This document shows, in pieces, positions 24,101-36,430 of a stretch of DNA of 64,000 nt. Both the position numbers and the translations under genes were made by a program. This stretch comes from Bugula neritina (Eukaryota > Bryozoa > Gymnolaemata > Cheilostomatida > Bugulidae): positions 5,681,722 through 5,745,721 of the forward strand of contig OZ037766.1 in NCBI GenBank assembly GCA_964035545.1. Reading direction: 5' to 3'. Numbering within the stretch: the stretch's first letter is position 1; each line of letters starts with the position of its first letter. The notes under the pieces were generated by a model. That model was not told the origin of the DNA and made no database searches. It was given only the letters and a program-made list of their open reading frames with translations.

Positions 24101-26548
24101 ACAAAGCACTTCAAGTATAATAGAAAACTATTGCGTGGACAGATGTATGTTTTGCAACTCGGTATTTGCAGGTAGTTTATGCCATGAGTTGATATAGCAC
24201 TAGATTAAAATCTATAAAATGATGTCTATATAAATGTATGCATAATTTATAAGTGTCTTTCAGGTATAAGACTACCTCATAAACTATCACTTATGACGAT
24301 ATGAAGTAATATTCAATGCCTGGTGAAGTATTGTGAAGTGCTACAAGAAGCAATGTGCATCATGGTCTTACCTCCAGCCGTAGCTGTTGAAGCTAAAAGC
24401 ACCTGCCACGCAGTTGGCAATGAACTGGCCTGCTGCCAACATGACTATATTCACTGAAACAAGTCTGCCTCGTATGGGTGCGGGTGCTGACTCGGCTATG
24501 TACATGGGTGTAGTTGTAGAAGACAAACCTGACAACCAAATAAGGTACTTGTCAACATAATATTATATGTAGCAGTTGTCCTCCCTGCAGGGTTCATTCA
24601 CCGAATAGAAAATATTATTCTGCTACTTCTAATTCTGTTGTAGACATTTAATTATATATGTTAAAGAACTTAAACAGAATCACACAAAGGAGCAATTAGC
24701 AGTGTTTCAACTTTAACAGTATTAATTTTAAGCATTATGTTATTAACTTCAATGCAGCCTTGAAGCTTTTACTTGAAAGCTTACAATTAATGGAGACAGA
24801 TATTGGAATATTATACGGTTGCTTTCATCTGCTACTACTAATTGTGAGCCATTAAAATACTGCCAACAAGGCAAATATAGAGCAACAAATTGCACTAGTC
24901 CATTCAGAATGTGAAGATGTTATATACTTATATGGTGGTAGATAAACTGGTAACAGCATATAGCTGCAGTGTAAGTTTACGTGTTTGGAAACTAACTGTT
25001 CATCAGAGCGCTGCACTAGCAACTATTGCTTACTGACTTAAAAAAATTTCAACAAAGCCTAGCATGAAAAGAAAAATTAAAAATACATTAATTGGAACCA
25101 AGTTTGAAATAGTTAGTTGTTATACTTTCTTGCACACATAAAAGTTCTCCAAATATTATTTTGATCAGTACTATGTATCCTGTACATTAACCTATCTCAA
25201 TATAATTTATATAAACATAAAAAGTTACTAATTTTATACTAAACTTGATGGTTCAAGAAAAAACCGGTAAATTTTGTCAACTAGATAATTATATTTCATA
25301 TTGGTTCTGGTCGTAGAATTCCTATCACATTTTAGAGATGTTACTTTCAAAGTCTGCTAACTGCACTACGTGACCTTTCCAACATAGGGAAAGGAAAAGG
25401 CAAAGGGAAACTTCCCTTTGCTCAAAGCAGCCAAAATTGTGTCAAATGCACTATTTTTGCAAACATTACATGTAAACAGATGTTAACAGAAGAAAACTTT
25501 ACCTATTCCAGTTCCAACTATAATTCGTCCAATCACAAGCATGTATTTATCATCAGCAAATGCCATGCACAGTGACCCTGACGTAAAGAAAACACTAGCC
25601 AATAAAATGACGGGCTTTCTTCCAACTTTATCATTCAAGTAACCACCAACTAGAGCAAAAACAGCTGCAGACCCAATGGTAGAGGCTACGACAAACTCTT
25701 GCCAAGCAGTGTTTAATTTAAAGTCCTAAAATAAAGAAATACATTAGCAAAGTACATTAGAATAAAGTACATACATTTAAGAGATCAAGTATTAGTAATA
25801 CTGGTGTTTTGTATTCTGAGTGATATATACTAGCTAGGCACCAGTACATACTTATACTGGAGTACACTATCAGGACCTTGGAAATACATTCTACTATATG
25901 GATTATACTATTTTTTCTATTGGTGTTCTACAAGCGGGTTGTGACAACTGGAGGCAGCAAAGAAAAAAGCTTAAACTAAATCAGATGCTTTTCATTTAGA
26001 GCTTCAATTTATTGTCTCATAAATTTTCATATCAGAACTTAATGACTGATTTGAATCATATTATCAAGCTTAATTTCAAAACTAAAAAAGTAATTTGTCC
26101 AATATGCTGTCTATCTTTACTGTAGGTAAAACCATCATTTCTTTGCCGTATCTCACTCTAACAATGGTCACCATGTTAAAAAAATTTAGTACATCCATGA
26201 AAACTGGCAATTTAGCTTCACATACTAAATCCAATAATATTTAACCACCATAACGTATTATAATTGAAACCTTTCAAGAAAAATTCACAACATAATAAAT
26301 TTATTCTCAACAATTTAGATTCCAGTAAATTATAAGTTCTATAAAATATTAATATAGAAGTAATAGTAATGTAGCCTTACCTCCCGAATGAGTAAAATAG
26401 CACCTGATATAATTCCTGTGTCATACCCAAACAAGAAACCACCTATTGCCGCAAGGGCAGTAAATGCATAGAGAAAATATGGCGTCTTTTCTTTGCCATA
26501 CTGTGCACCTTCATTTAGCTGCAAAGAGCTCCAGTCTTGACTTATCAT
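18135..26548 (-). CDS. proton/myo-inositol cotransporter-like copy 3 (SLC2A13 family)
   Basis: Minus-strand MFS sugar porter. Exons in gene order are 26548-26381, 25725-25503, 24528-24372, 23087-22870, 21764-21653, 21096-20933, 20136-20028, 19480-19224, 19026-18874 and 18547-18135. Phases join to 657 aa without stops. Motifs are GYDTG at 41-45, [14 protein letters not shown] with IRGRLVS in exon 3, PESPR, QQLAGIN, a Cys-rich loop ([15 protein letters not shown]), [19 protein letters not shown] and PETKG at 542-546. The ~97-residue tail after the last helix is hydrophilic and ends acidic (DDGDSDDE), as in full-length family members and unlike copies 1 and 2. Two introns sit elsewhere than in copies 1/2 (after RE|DF and within HRGGEGR). 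ATG 26548 is the first ATG after a possible acceptor, so an upstream exon cannot be excluded. Several introns are around 1 kb. Likely a functional H+/inositol transporter. Confidence 0.85.
22620..22850. repeat. degenerate GTAATG-type tandem repeat in copy 3 intron
   Basis: Repeated TAGTAATG, GTAACGTAATGATA and ATAGTAATGGTATTG motifs at irregular spacing suggest an old minisatellite. It ends about 20 bp from the 5' splice site of the exon at 22870-23087 (minus strand). Confidence 0.5.
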
Positions 26549-28276
26549 TTTCTCTAACTGCAGAGTATCCAAAACTCTTACTACAGTTAGTTATTACTCA
26601 AAAGTTTACTTTGAAAACTACAACATTTCCCAGTAACTTATCTATCAGTTACTAATTACTTGAACAAATACGCGATACATGATGTTCCACATATTTACAG
26701 AGAAGTAGAGAAAGTACTAATGAGTCATAGCCAATGAATGCACTTTCCAATGAACACATTCAGTAGCATGAGCAGATGCAAATGAAATGCAATCGTACAA
26801 CTAGTATATATAATGATAGTAGCAATGTGAAAATCAATAACTATATATATATAACTGAGTCTTATTCATTCAAAATGATTTGCTTTGTAATTACTACAGA
26901 CTGACACTGTAGTCTTAAATGGGCTTCAATCCAATATCAATATTTTGCATATCTTTGATGACACATAAAATAAACAATGCATTATTGGAGTGAGACAACT
27001 AACAAGGGTATAAAGTACTTTAACACATACCTTTCCAATTATCAAGTAGGTAAACTAGACAAATGTGGACATATTGCACAACTGCAAGTAGGAAATCCGC
27101 ACAGTCTTTCATCAATGACACAGCAGGAGAAAAGTAACACCACATTGCACAATAGTAAGCAATGATAAAATGCCAAATAACTGTGTCTATTGCATATTTA
27201 TTATTAAAAAATATAGCTCATTGCAAATACAAGAATTTATAAAATTAAATTATAATTCAAAGTACATCATACTTGAGTGCATAAGCCATGAGCTGGTGTC
27301 TACGCATAGAAAAGAGTGTATCAATTATGTAAGGCCTTAGATAATTGGTTAGTATTCAAATGGTCAGAATACAGAAGCAGCAAATGACTAATAAGGAAGC
27401 TGATTAGAACTGCATAATAAATTGTTAACTTTAAATATTTATAAAAATCACATTATTATATTATTTAATATCAAAGAGCAACTTGACTACTTCAGTGACT
27501 ATAGTGACTAGCTAAATTAGCACTATATAAGTACAATATAAATATCACACATTATTAATCCTCAGTGTTAGTAAAAACTATAATAAGGAAGAAAACTCCT
27601 CTACAAGATTTATATACAAGACTGGAGGTGGATAAATGTAATTAACACTACTAACAGCAGTAAAAACTTATTCCATTGATAGGAAGGCCAAAAGAATACC
27701 TGGCAAGAGTTCTAGGTCAGTTGTTAGCACCATTACATTGCACTAGCCTACTCTGATGAACCTAAAAATCACAGGCTATCAATAACAATACATAACACAG
27801 CTGAAACAGTAGAACACAGTCTAATATCTCACTCTACAATATTCTATAACTAGAGGGGAGCAAGACTTCCACCCCAATACTTCTAAAAGGAACACGGGCA
27901 ATATATTACAGCCAGCCAGTTGACCATTGTAACAACAAATATTTAAAAAAATCCTATTGACATGGAATGCTTTATAAATAAACAAGAGTTGTCTTATTTT
28001 TTAATAACTAGTATCATTATAAATTTTTATAATAGCAAGATGAAAATTATCTGATTGAGAAAAAAATTGAGTGGAAATAAAAATTTAACAAAAAATTGAC
28101 TTCAATTAACCAAAAAGTGTATCCAGGTACATGACTGTGGCCAATGAGCATGTGCCAAGTTAGAGAAAGGCAGCACCCACTGTGTCTGAAAGGGACAACT
28201 TCCCAGCCGCATAGAATGTATATGGATTGTTAGTAAGCAGAAGCATTGCCAGTAGAACCAGCCTAATGTATAGGGG
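26549..28276. other. intergenic region between transporter copy 3 and the CSP gene
   Basis: Upstream region of copy 3 and 3' region of the cysteine string protein gene, both on the minus strand. It is AT-rich with only short, non-conserved frames. I found no counterpart of the short first exon of copies 1 and 2. Confidence 0.5.
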
Positions 28277-31200
28277 TTAGTCAGCAATAGTACCATATGT
28301 CGTATGTTGACCTGAGGGTGGTCCAAGGGCTATGGGCACATTAGGGTCGGCTTCTATCAACTGGTCAGTAGATGGAGAAGGTTCCACCTCGATAGGCTCC
28401 GTGAGTACGGGAGGGGCATCACTGTCCTCGTCCTGAAAATTAATTAGATTCACAATTGACATTTAACATTTAGAGATTAATAAGGTGAGTGAGTTTATAA
28501 AGATTTGTTGAGGCATTAAAATATTTTTTTTAAATTAACTGATGATTTTAATATTAACAATAAACACGCATAATATACCATTGAAAGGTTGAAATATTAA
28601 AAACCATCTCAAAAATATAGAATTTATACATCTATTCCAGACTTGCTTCCTAAAGCAAAAGTGGCTTTGAGTTTTCACACAAATGTTTCATTGAAGACAC
28701 TGGCTTTTTGATAAATTTTCTAGACACATGTACCGGTTCTATAGACATACATGTACAGTTCAATAGACATACATGTACAGTTCTATAGACATGCATGTAC
28801 AGTTCTATAGACATACATGTACAGTTCTATAGACATGCATGTACAGTTCTATAGACATATGTGTACAGTTCTGTAGACATACATGTATAGTTATATAAAT
28901 ATACATGTACAGTTCAATAGACATACATACCGGCATAGCCGAATAGTCATCGTCAGGTGTGGGGCCACATTTCCCACAGCAGCAGTTGCAGCAGAAGCAG
29001 AAACAGAAACAGCAGCAGCACCCAGAGAATATGAAAGCGAAACAGCATAGCACCTAAAACAAACAAACATACATTTTAGTTGATATCACTCAGTAGAAAC
29101 TATTCTACGGTACTTTGGAGTACCGGAGAGAAAAGAGATACACAAGCATAAACTAGTATGTGTAAACTGCTCTAGCATATACAATCAAATTTACTTCAAG
29201 TGAATGATTTAAGTGTTCCTTTGTAAACAACTGCATTCAAAATAGGCTAGTAATCTGTTAGAGCTATAGTGTATGCTTCCTCCATACATGCTGTACAATA
29301 TTGAAAAAACTGAGGACAAATTTACAGGTAAATGTTCTTCAAACAGGAAAAGTAATATTCACCTTAGCCCAGGGTTTCTGCAGGCACAAGTATGAGCTGA
29401 ATCTCTCTTCACCTATCTGGCTGGCTAGATTTAGTCCCATGGAGCCATAAGCATCGTATATTTTCTTTTTAGTTGGATCTGTTAAAACTGCATTGGCCTG
29501 GTTGATCTGCTTAAAAAGTTCTGTGGCTTCTTCATTGCCTTGATTTTTGTCAGGGTGACAGGACAATGCTTTCTACAGTAACATGAAAATATTCCAACAA
29601 AAACATTAAATGATAAGATAACTCTACTCAAAGTGTTGAATAAGTTATAAACTACTCATGTTTTCTGCTTTCTATAGCCATATGATCACATGGCACGCAG
29701 TTTTGACAGTTTAAGAGACCAAATTTTTTTTTACTCTGTTGCTGTTTTCGAAGTTAAGACATAATTCTACTACAGAAAATAAAGTAATGCCCAACACCTG
29801 AAACTGTGTATAATAGTGTAACTTCTACTTGAGCAAAGCTGTGTTCACTCAACAGCTGTTAGTATCACAGATAATGAGTGATAAAATGTCACAGGTAAAT
29901 GCATTCATAATAGGTATTTCATCAACACTGATTGTCTGTAATAACATTACGTCTATATACTGCAGCGTCCCACGGCTGATAAACGTTTTACTTATCATTT
30001 AAGTTAAGATAGACTTGAATTTTTTTTGTGAGTAAAAACCAATTGACACTTTTCATATTGAGTCAATCAAACAATGTTTAAACAGAAGTATTTAAAAGCA
30101 ATACACACAATTAATGCATGCAAGTTTCTATTTATTAAATTAATCCACTTGACTACAAGCTTTAAAACATTCAACCATAGCACCACCAAATTAGGCTACA
30201 ACTGCTCTTCCAACATTCAAACCAACACAACCCCTCCTTCCCCCCCCCCCCCCCCCCCGCACCTGTATTAAACAGAAACTGGAGATGCTATGAAATTCCC
30301 TCTACCTAGACTGCCTCACTAACTATATCTTCTAGGACCAGCTTTCATCTTTGAGATAGACTATAAACACAACTGTACACAACTGCCAAATCTGTCCAGT
30401 CATGGTAAGGTACTAAAATTGACTATCAAATTGTACGCCAGATCACAAAACATAAATCAACCCTCAACCTGAGTTCAAAACAGCACAAAATGTTTCATCC
30501 TTTACCTGTTACTAAACAACATAAATAAGCTTGTTACTAAAATTATCCATTCCGATAAACATCTTCTTGACAGTCATCTAATTTTTTAGATTTAATCAAA
30601 TTTTATTACTTTGTTATTATTTTATTAATTATTTATATTAAATATTTAATCACGTTTTCTATCATCTCACTCGATATATTCCAGGGGTGGGCAACTTTTT
30701 CTGCATGAGTACCAAATTCAGAGATCAGCCAAAACGAAGGGCTACATGATTGTATGCATATTACATTTTATTATAATGAAGTGATTTGTCACCAAAAAAT
30801 TATGCCGTGCTGATCAGAGTCCATATTGCCCACCCCTGCTTTATTCTGACATTTGAAAGCACTCTACATTTACCTGATAAGTTTGATCTTTGATCATTCT
30901 AAATGTCTAATGTTTGAAACTGACTAGTAGTACCATGTAGCAGTGAAATGTTTTACAAATCTGTCTAGTTTACAAATATTTTAGTATGGATAACATATAC
31001 ATTGCCTTAACACTACTATGACCAACTACTGAGGGGATATAATGCCTGCCAGCCTATGAAATCAAATACACAACAACTAAACACCTACCTAGCATTTAGT
31101 AAATGCTTAGTTTACATACTCAAAAATAAGCATTTTAGTAATTCATGGAAACAAGAAGCAACTGAAAGGCAGCTTTGCTAGAAAGCAGTAGTAGTAGTAG

Positions 31201-31335
31201 CAGTAGCAGTAGTAGTAGTAGCAGTAGTAGTAGTAGCAGCAGTAGTAGCAGTAGTAGTAGTAGTAGTAGTAGCAGTAGCAGTAGTAATACTAGTAGTAGT
31301 AGTAGCAGTAGTAGTAGTAGTAGCAGTAGTAATAC

Positions 31336-31377
<42 letters not shown>

Positions 31378-31546
31378 CAGCAGTAGTAGCAGTAGTAGTA
31401 GTAGTAGTAGCAGTAGTAATACTAGTAGTAGTAGTAGTAGTAATACTAGCAGTAGTAATACTAGTAGTAGTAGTAGTAGTAATACTAGTAGTAGTAGCAG
31501 CAGTAGCAGCAGTAGTAGTAGTAATAGTAGTAGCAGTAGTAATAGC

Positions 31547-31580
<34 letters not shown>

Positions 31581-32357
31581 GCAGTAGTAGTAGCAGTAGT
31601 AGCAGTAGCAGCACTAGTAGTAGTAGCAGTAGCAGCACTAGTAGTAGTAGTAGTAGTAGTACTAGTAGCAGTACTAGTAGCAGCAGTAGTAGTAGTAGCA
31701 GTAGTAGTAGCAGTAGTAGTAGTAGTACTAGTAGCAGTACTAGTAGCAGTAGGCTACACTTGAAGCAACATACTACCTACTATGTGCACACATAAGGCAC
31801 CTTTAAACTGGTTTTACACAGTGCTAGCCTCTTACCTTTCTATATGCTTTCTTGATTTCTTCTTGTGTTGCTGTTTTTGGTAAATTCAGTAAAATATATA
31901 AGCTGTCTCCTGAAGTCCTAAATCAAAACACAATTACACTTAATATCTGCAACGTAGCCACAATCTAACAGTTACAACATTAGGTCATGGGTTCGAATCT
32001 CAGCAATGCAAATTGTTGATGTTAGGAAAAGCATCAAATCATAGTTGTGTCACAGCATAGACCATCCTTAGTCTAAGGGTTCTCAAAGAGATGTGGACTT
32101 TAAACGAACAGTAAGTTTGCTATATACCATGTAATTTAAAACTAATAAGTGATTATTATACTAGATTAAAAATATTGCTCGAAAAATTTTCACTTTTCAA
32201 AATAAATGCTCTATCTTTTATTGGAACATCAGCAACATATTATTTCAACATAATGGTGTATATTTATTCCTAAAACTCACTATGCCAATACATCTTTACG
32301 ACTACAAGTTAATACTTACGATAACTTTCTGCCCGTTGGATGCTGTGAAGAGGCCAT
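28277..32357 (-). CDS. DNAJC5: cysteine string protein (DNAJC5-type J-domain co-chaperone)
   Basis: Synaptic/secretory vesicle co-chaperone that recruits Hsp70 through its J domain and is anchored by palmitoylated cysteines. Exons in gene order are 32357-32320, 31917-31836, 29572-29363, 29053-28931 and 28432-28277, joining to 202 aa, close to the usual length. It starts [13 protein letters not shown], the conserved CSP opening with a potential phosphorylated serine. HPDKN at 46-50 is the J-domain HPD loop, followed by YDAYGSMGL. Exon 4 encodes the string: 14 cysteines between 113 and 139 with Phe interspersed, then CCCGKCGP. The tail is acidic and Pro-rich. ATG at 32357 is the family start. 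Introns carry a large AGT/AGC array and a 22-bp minisatellite, and a Tc1-like transposon lies about 220 bp upstream. Identification is firm; the symbol is by family. Confidence 0.93.
28722..28930. repeat. 22-bp minisatellite, ~9.5 units, in CSP intron 4
   Basis: The unit is close to AGACATACATGTACAGTTC+TAT (22 bp) with point variants. The last partial unit directly abuts the exon at 28931-29053. On the sense (minus) strand it supplies the donor, CCG|GTATGT. Confidence 0.9.
30240..30258. repeat. poly(C) run in CSP intron 2
   Basis: About 18 consecutive C within TTCCCCC...GCACC. Similar but shorter C or G runs occur near 16614, 40764 and 53327. Exact length is unreliable in many assemblies. 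Confidence 0.8.
31183..31751. repeat. ~570-bp AGT/AGC trinucleotide array in CSP intron 2
   Basis: Nearly pure AGT and AGC triplets with occasional AAT and ACT. It gives spurious poly-Ser (plus) and poly-Leu (minus) frames that are not genes. It lies about 85 bp from the donor of the exon at 31836-31917. Confidence 0.95.
31950..32115 (+). mobile_element. tRNA-derived SINE, diverged copy
   Basis: GGGTTCGAATCTC near 31989 is a B-box. It is followed by GATGTTAGGAAAAGCATC, a GTGTCACA segment and GTTCTCAAAGAGATGTGGAC, in the same order as the better SINEs at 53.6 and 59.1 kb. The A-box end is eroded. It lies in CSP intron 1, antisense to the gene. Boundaries are approximate. Confidence 0.6.
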
Positions 32358-32575
32358 TTCACTTCTATATAGACGTTACACTACTACCACTTCTCAGGCC
32401 CCAACACTCACTTCAGCCTAATGACACCTAAACAAGCAAATTCTACTAACAATCAAAATTAGTAACATTAAAAAATCTTAACTTTTGACTCGGTACAAAC
32501 TAAGCAGCATTAACTCAGTTTTACAAATTGAGCAAATCTTGTCTATATTACAAGATGGCATAGAATAATAAACTA

Positions 32576-35117
32576 CAGTGGTGTGAAAAAGTTTAAGGAC
32601 GCTTGCAGAAATTTCTATGTATCTTGTTTAATAGGCATTTCTTGTAAGTTATTAATATTTTCCTGCAAGTTCTATATATCAAAATGACCTTTAGAATGTG
32701 CTCTACAATTTTCACTTAAAGGATTGCTCTATCTTGTCTAATAAATGGCCATTTAGGTTAAACACACATAATATTGTGTTTTTCTAAGCATGCATTGACA
32801 AAAAGCATTTGACCAAAGGTAGAAAAAGTTAGTTGAAGTTGAGGGTGTAGATTGGTAACAGCCAAAACGCCGATTTTGAAATGAGCTGGGAAATGTGACG
32901 TAACAGCGCCAGCATTCCTGCTGGTCACGTGACTATACAAATGAATAACTATAGAAATATGACTGTGAGATGTGATCTTTCAGCTCGTAATTTGTATATT
33001 TATAAAAGTGCAAATGTGAATTATCTCAATCTATAGTTTTTTGACATGTTAAATAACATGTATGTGATAACATTAGGCCATATTTTGCTTGTAAGCATAG
33101 AAAAAAGCATTGCAAAAACATGCATTCTTTAGGATGAATGCCTGTGATCGATCTAAACTAGGTCAGATTGTGCAATATTACGGGCGCACCAAAGCTGACC
33201 TATATAGCACACTGTAACTGCTTGAGCGTTATTGGTTGATGTTGCGCTCAGCAACCTTGAATACTAGCGTTATAGTTAGCACGTGCAGCATAGTTACTGG
33301 CGTTCACACGTCACGTATTAGGCTATTCTTTTTCATGGCTGAAAATTTTACCTCCCTCAAAATTGGAATTTTGAAAAGCTGTTTTCTAGGCATATATCCT
33401 TTTGCAAAGTCACAATTGTTTGCATACACATTAGATTATAGTTCATAATTATAATGTGATTGTAATAAACTAAGATAGAGCAATCTTTTAATAAATTCTT
33501 ACTGTTGTGATGTTTTTACTCATTTTTGGGCCAACTGCACAAGCAGCTAGGAAAGCGCAACTCCTGTATTTTTATGTAACCGAAATTTATTGACTTTTAT
33601 AACTGCAAAAGGCTAAATAGTGAAATTTGATTTTGTGCATGGCATCATGATATCATAAAGTATAACTTTCTTTTATAATTTAAAATATGTCATTTAGCTG
33701 TGAGCTTTTACATGGTGTCCACTTGGGTGCTGCTCATAGACTAAATGAGAGCTGTAAATCTTCCTTCAGAGGCAAGGTTTGTAATAATTTTCTAGCAAAA
33801 AGAAGGTTATTCAATTAGGAAAATATCTAAAAAAGTTGGCAAAGTAAAGACAACTGTACATCAAGTTATCAAGAAGTTTATGGACACTGGTAGTGTAGCA
33901 GATGGACCTGAAAATGGCCGACCAAAAATAAGCACACCCAGAGATGACAAGGTTCTCATTGGGATCACCAAGAAAGGTCGCCATAAAACGAGTCTTGAGT
34001 AGACAAGGAATAGTCAGAATCAACAGGAACACCAGCTTCGACATCCCTGATAAGGCGAAGATTGCTGAGCCATGGTTTACATGGCCGCAAAGCAAGAGGA
34101 AGCCTCTACCAATCGAGAAGCAGCAAAAAAGTCAGTTACGGTGAGCCAGGGAGCACGGTAATTAGACAGTGAATGATTAGAAAAAAAGTAATTTTTTCAG
34201 ATGAATCCATATTTAATGTGAGCAATCATGCTGAAAACTGTTGTGTTGAAAGATACCAGTATGAGAAATATAGTCGCCAATGTATACTTACAACAATTAG
34301 GCACCCTTTAATCAGTGTTTTATTCTGGGGTTGTATGACATCAAAAAGTGCAGGTCGACTCAGTATTTGCTCTGGAATGATGTTAATACCCAAATATATA
34401 AATAATCTCAATGGGAAACTTCTTCCAATTATGAAAACCTTTTTTTAAATAAAATTTACATATTTCAAGATGGCAATGCACCATGCCATCGGGTGAAAAC
34501 TATTGGAGAGTGGATGAAAAAGCAGAGGGTCTCAACGCTCAACTGGCCAGCACGAAGCTCTGACTTGAACCCTATAAACAAATTATGGTCAAAAATGGCT
34601 AAATAAGTCTCCTCAAAGAAGCCAACAACTAAGGTGACACTCATAGAGCCTGTAATTCATGCAAGGCATCATGTTGTGACTGAAGACGAGTTGAAGAAGC
34701 TGTACGAGTCGATGCCTCGTCACTGCCGACTTGTGATTAAGAATAAAGGCTGGCCAACAAAATATTGATACTAAAATTGAGAGCACTGTGTGTTGCAATG
34801 CTGCTATAAGGTGTATAACAAATCACATATAGTATTTTTATATTTTAAGTAAAATATTCTGATGTCACACAGTACACACAAATTGTGAGAGCATCGAATA
34901 ATTCCCATATAAAGATAGTATCCCATTGTTTCACCCAAATTTTTAGAGGATGTGAAAAGAGACACTTATAATTTATATGAATGAGATAAGGAGATTTTAA
35001 GGATCATTTTGATAGGCACCATGTCTATGGAAATGCTTTTATTATGTCTTAAAATTAGCTTTGAACATTGCTATTATGGAAAACAGGGAGGCGTCCTTAA
35101 ACTTTTTCACAGCACTG
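32576..35117 (+). mobile_element. Tc1-like DNA transposon, inactive
   Basis: Terminal inverted repeats begin CAGTGGTGTGAAAAAGTTTA (left) and, reverse-complemented, CAGTGCTGTGAAAAAGTTTA (right). They match at 26 of 27 positions and are flanked by TA on both sides (32574-32575, 35118-35119). A second shared block (TATCAAAATGAyCTT) about 100 bp inside each end suggests long IR/DR-type ends. Transposase relics run from about 33805 to 34770: a helix-turn-helix part (GYSIRKISKKVGKVKTTVHQ), HGLHGRKA, IFSDES (first Asp, 34200), IFQDGNAPCHR (second Asp, 34469) and SDLNPINKLW. The catalytic Glu position is AAC (Asn) at 34577, and stops and frameshifts break the frame (e.g. TAG at 34000). It measures 2542 bp because another element is nested in its 5' part. 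It sits just upstream of the CSP gene. Confidence 0.88.
32720..33487. mobile_element. nested 768-bp non-autonomous element with TTAA target sites
   Basis: It begins AGGATTGCTCTATCTT and ends AAGATAGAGCAATCTT, a 16-bp inverted repeat with one mismatch. TTAA lies on each side (32716-32719 and 33488-33491). TTAA duplication is the mark of piggyBac-type transposition. Removing it returns the host Tc1 element to about 1.77 kb, a normal size. No transposase is seen inside. Confidence 0.7.
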
Positions 35118-35819
35118 TATATATAAATTATGTTCAAATTAAATATGTAAGCCGTTAAGTGTATATAAACACATGAGGTACAATTGAAAGAATTAAATGG
35201 CCAAAAAAAGGTAAAATTGAGGCAAAATAGAAAAAATATCATAATTTCAACAACGCAGTTTTGAGGGATAAGATTTAAATGCATATCAATTTCTAAATTC
35301 TATAAAATTTTCACAGCAAAATAGGGGAGTTATCGATCAACTAGCTTCAGCTGATAATATCAAACTAAAGATTCACAAGTAATACAATGGCAATAGCAGG
35401 TTTTGGTTGCTTTGACAACGTAAAAGCTGTAGGCTTAAAGGACTAAATGTAAATGTAAGTGATATAAATGTGTAATCGAGACTGCTTCTTAGTAACTGTA
35501 GAAGAAAATGAAAGGAAACTGACAAATATTCCTATAAAGCATTAGAATTCAAATTCAGATCAATGTACACTTTGCATACTTTGACTTTAATCCAAAAACC
35601 CGTCATTTGTTATCACAAAATTGGCCTGTAAACTTGGCTGGCCAATTTTTAATTGGGTTCAACATAGCGAAATATTTACAATCAGTCAATTGCTATCATA
35701 ATTAGTTTTAATATTACTTAAAGTTAAATAACATTTTAATAGCATACAGTTGCATCAAAATTATATTTAAAATTAGCTTTAGGGTTTAGATTTTTATGAC
35801 ATATGACTCTTGAGTATCT

Positions 35820-36430
35820 TAATTGAATAAACAATAATAACTATAATAATATCAATAATAATAAGTATATAATGTTATATAACATTATTATTATTAAAAT
35901 AAATTTAATACTCAGTATTTAAACTTTCACAAGTTGACTGAAAAAACATCATGATTATATATCATCACAATCATAATTATAATTTAGATAATCATAATAT
36001 TTTTATGACATAAAACTTAATTATTTTATATGCAAGTAATAATATGAATTGTCATATATAAAATAACAAATATTATAATCAATAGTTATAGTACATAATC
36101 ATAATGTTTAATAAACTTGATATATAATAATAATTATAAATATAAAAAGAAAATAACAACTATTACTATAGGTAATTAATAATTACATTTTATTTTATTT
36201 TAAAAGAGGTCATTATTGATCTTGATTACGGCTTAGACTTAGTTTTACGAAAGTGAAACCCAAAGTGAAACCAAAACTATAAAGTAATTGCATTTACTGT
36301 AAACTAGTTAATACTAATACTAATAACTTAAACTAACAAGTATTAACATAAGTATTAGTATTATTTGCTTTTAGTATAACTAATGACTAATAGTAATAAG
36401 TAATAACTAAGTCTAATGAGATTGAGTTGG
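35820..36430. repeat. cryptically simple TAATA/AATAAT tract
   Basis: Diverged AAT, TAT and ACTAAT motifs, including TAATACTAATACTAATAAC. It is of the same kind as the tracts at 0.64, 10.2 and 47.7 kb. Confidence 0.5.

Noticed and set aside
28805-28930. Continuation of the Cys-string frame into the minisatellite as coding sequence
   Set aside because: The donor at 28930 gives a clean join to the acidic exon at 28432. The repeat-encoded residues are unlike any CSP, though occasional decoy use is noted as a finding.
28722-28930. CRISPR-like array of short repeats
   Set aside because: Units are head-to-tail with no unique spacers, in an animal intron, so this is a minisatellite.
31175-31795. 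Long poly-Ser frame (+) and poly-Leu frame (-) over the AGT/AGC array
   Set aside because: Both are by-products of a trinucleotide repeat inside a CSP intron, with no other coding sign.
31980-32000. tRNA gene suggested by GGGTTCGAATC
   Set aside because: The B-box is part of a diverged SINE. No cloverleaf with acceptor stem can be formed.
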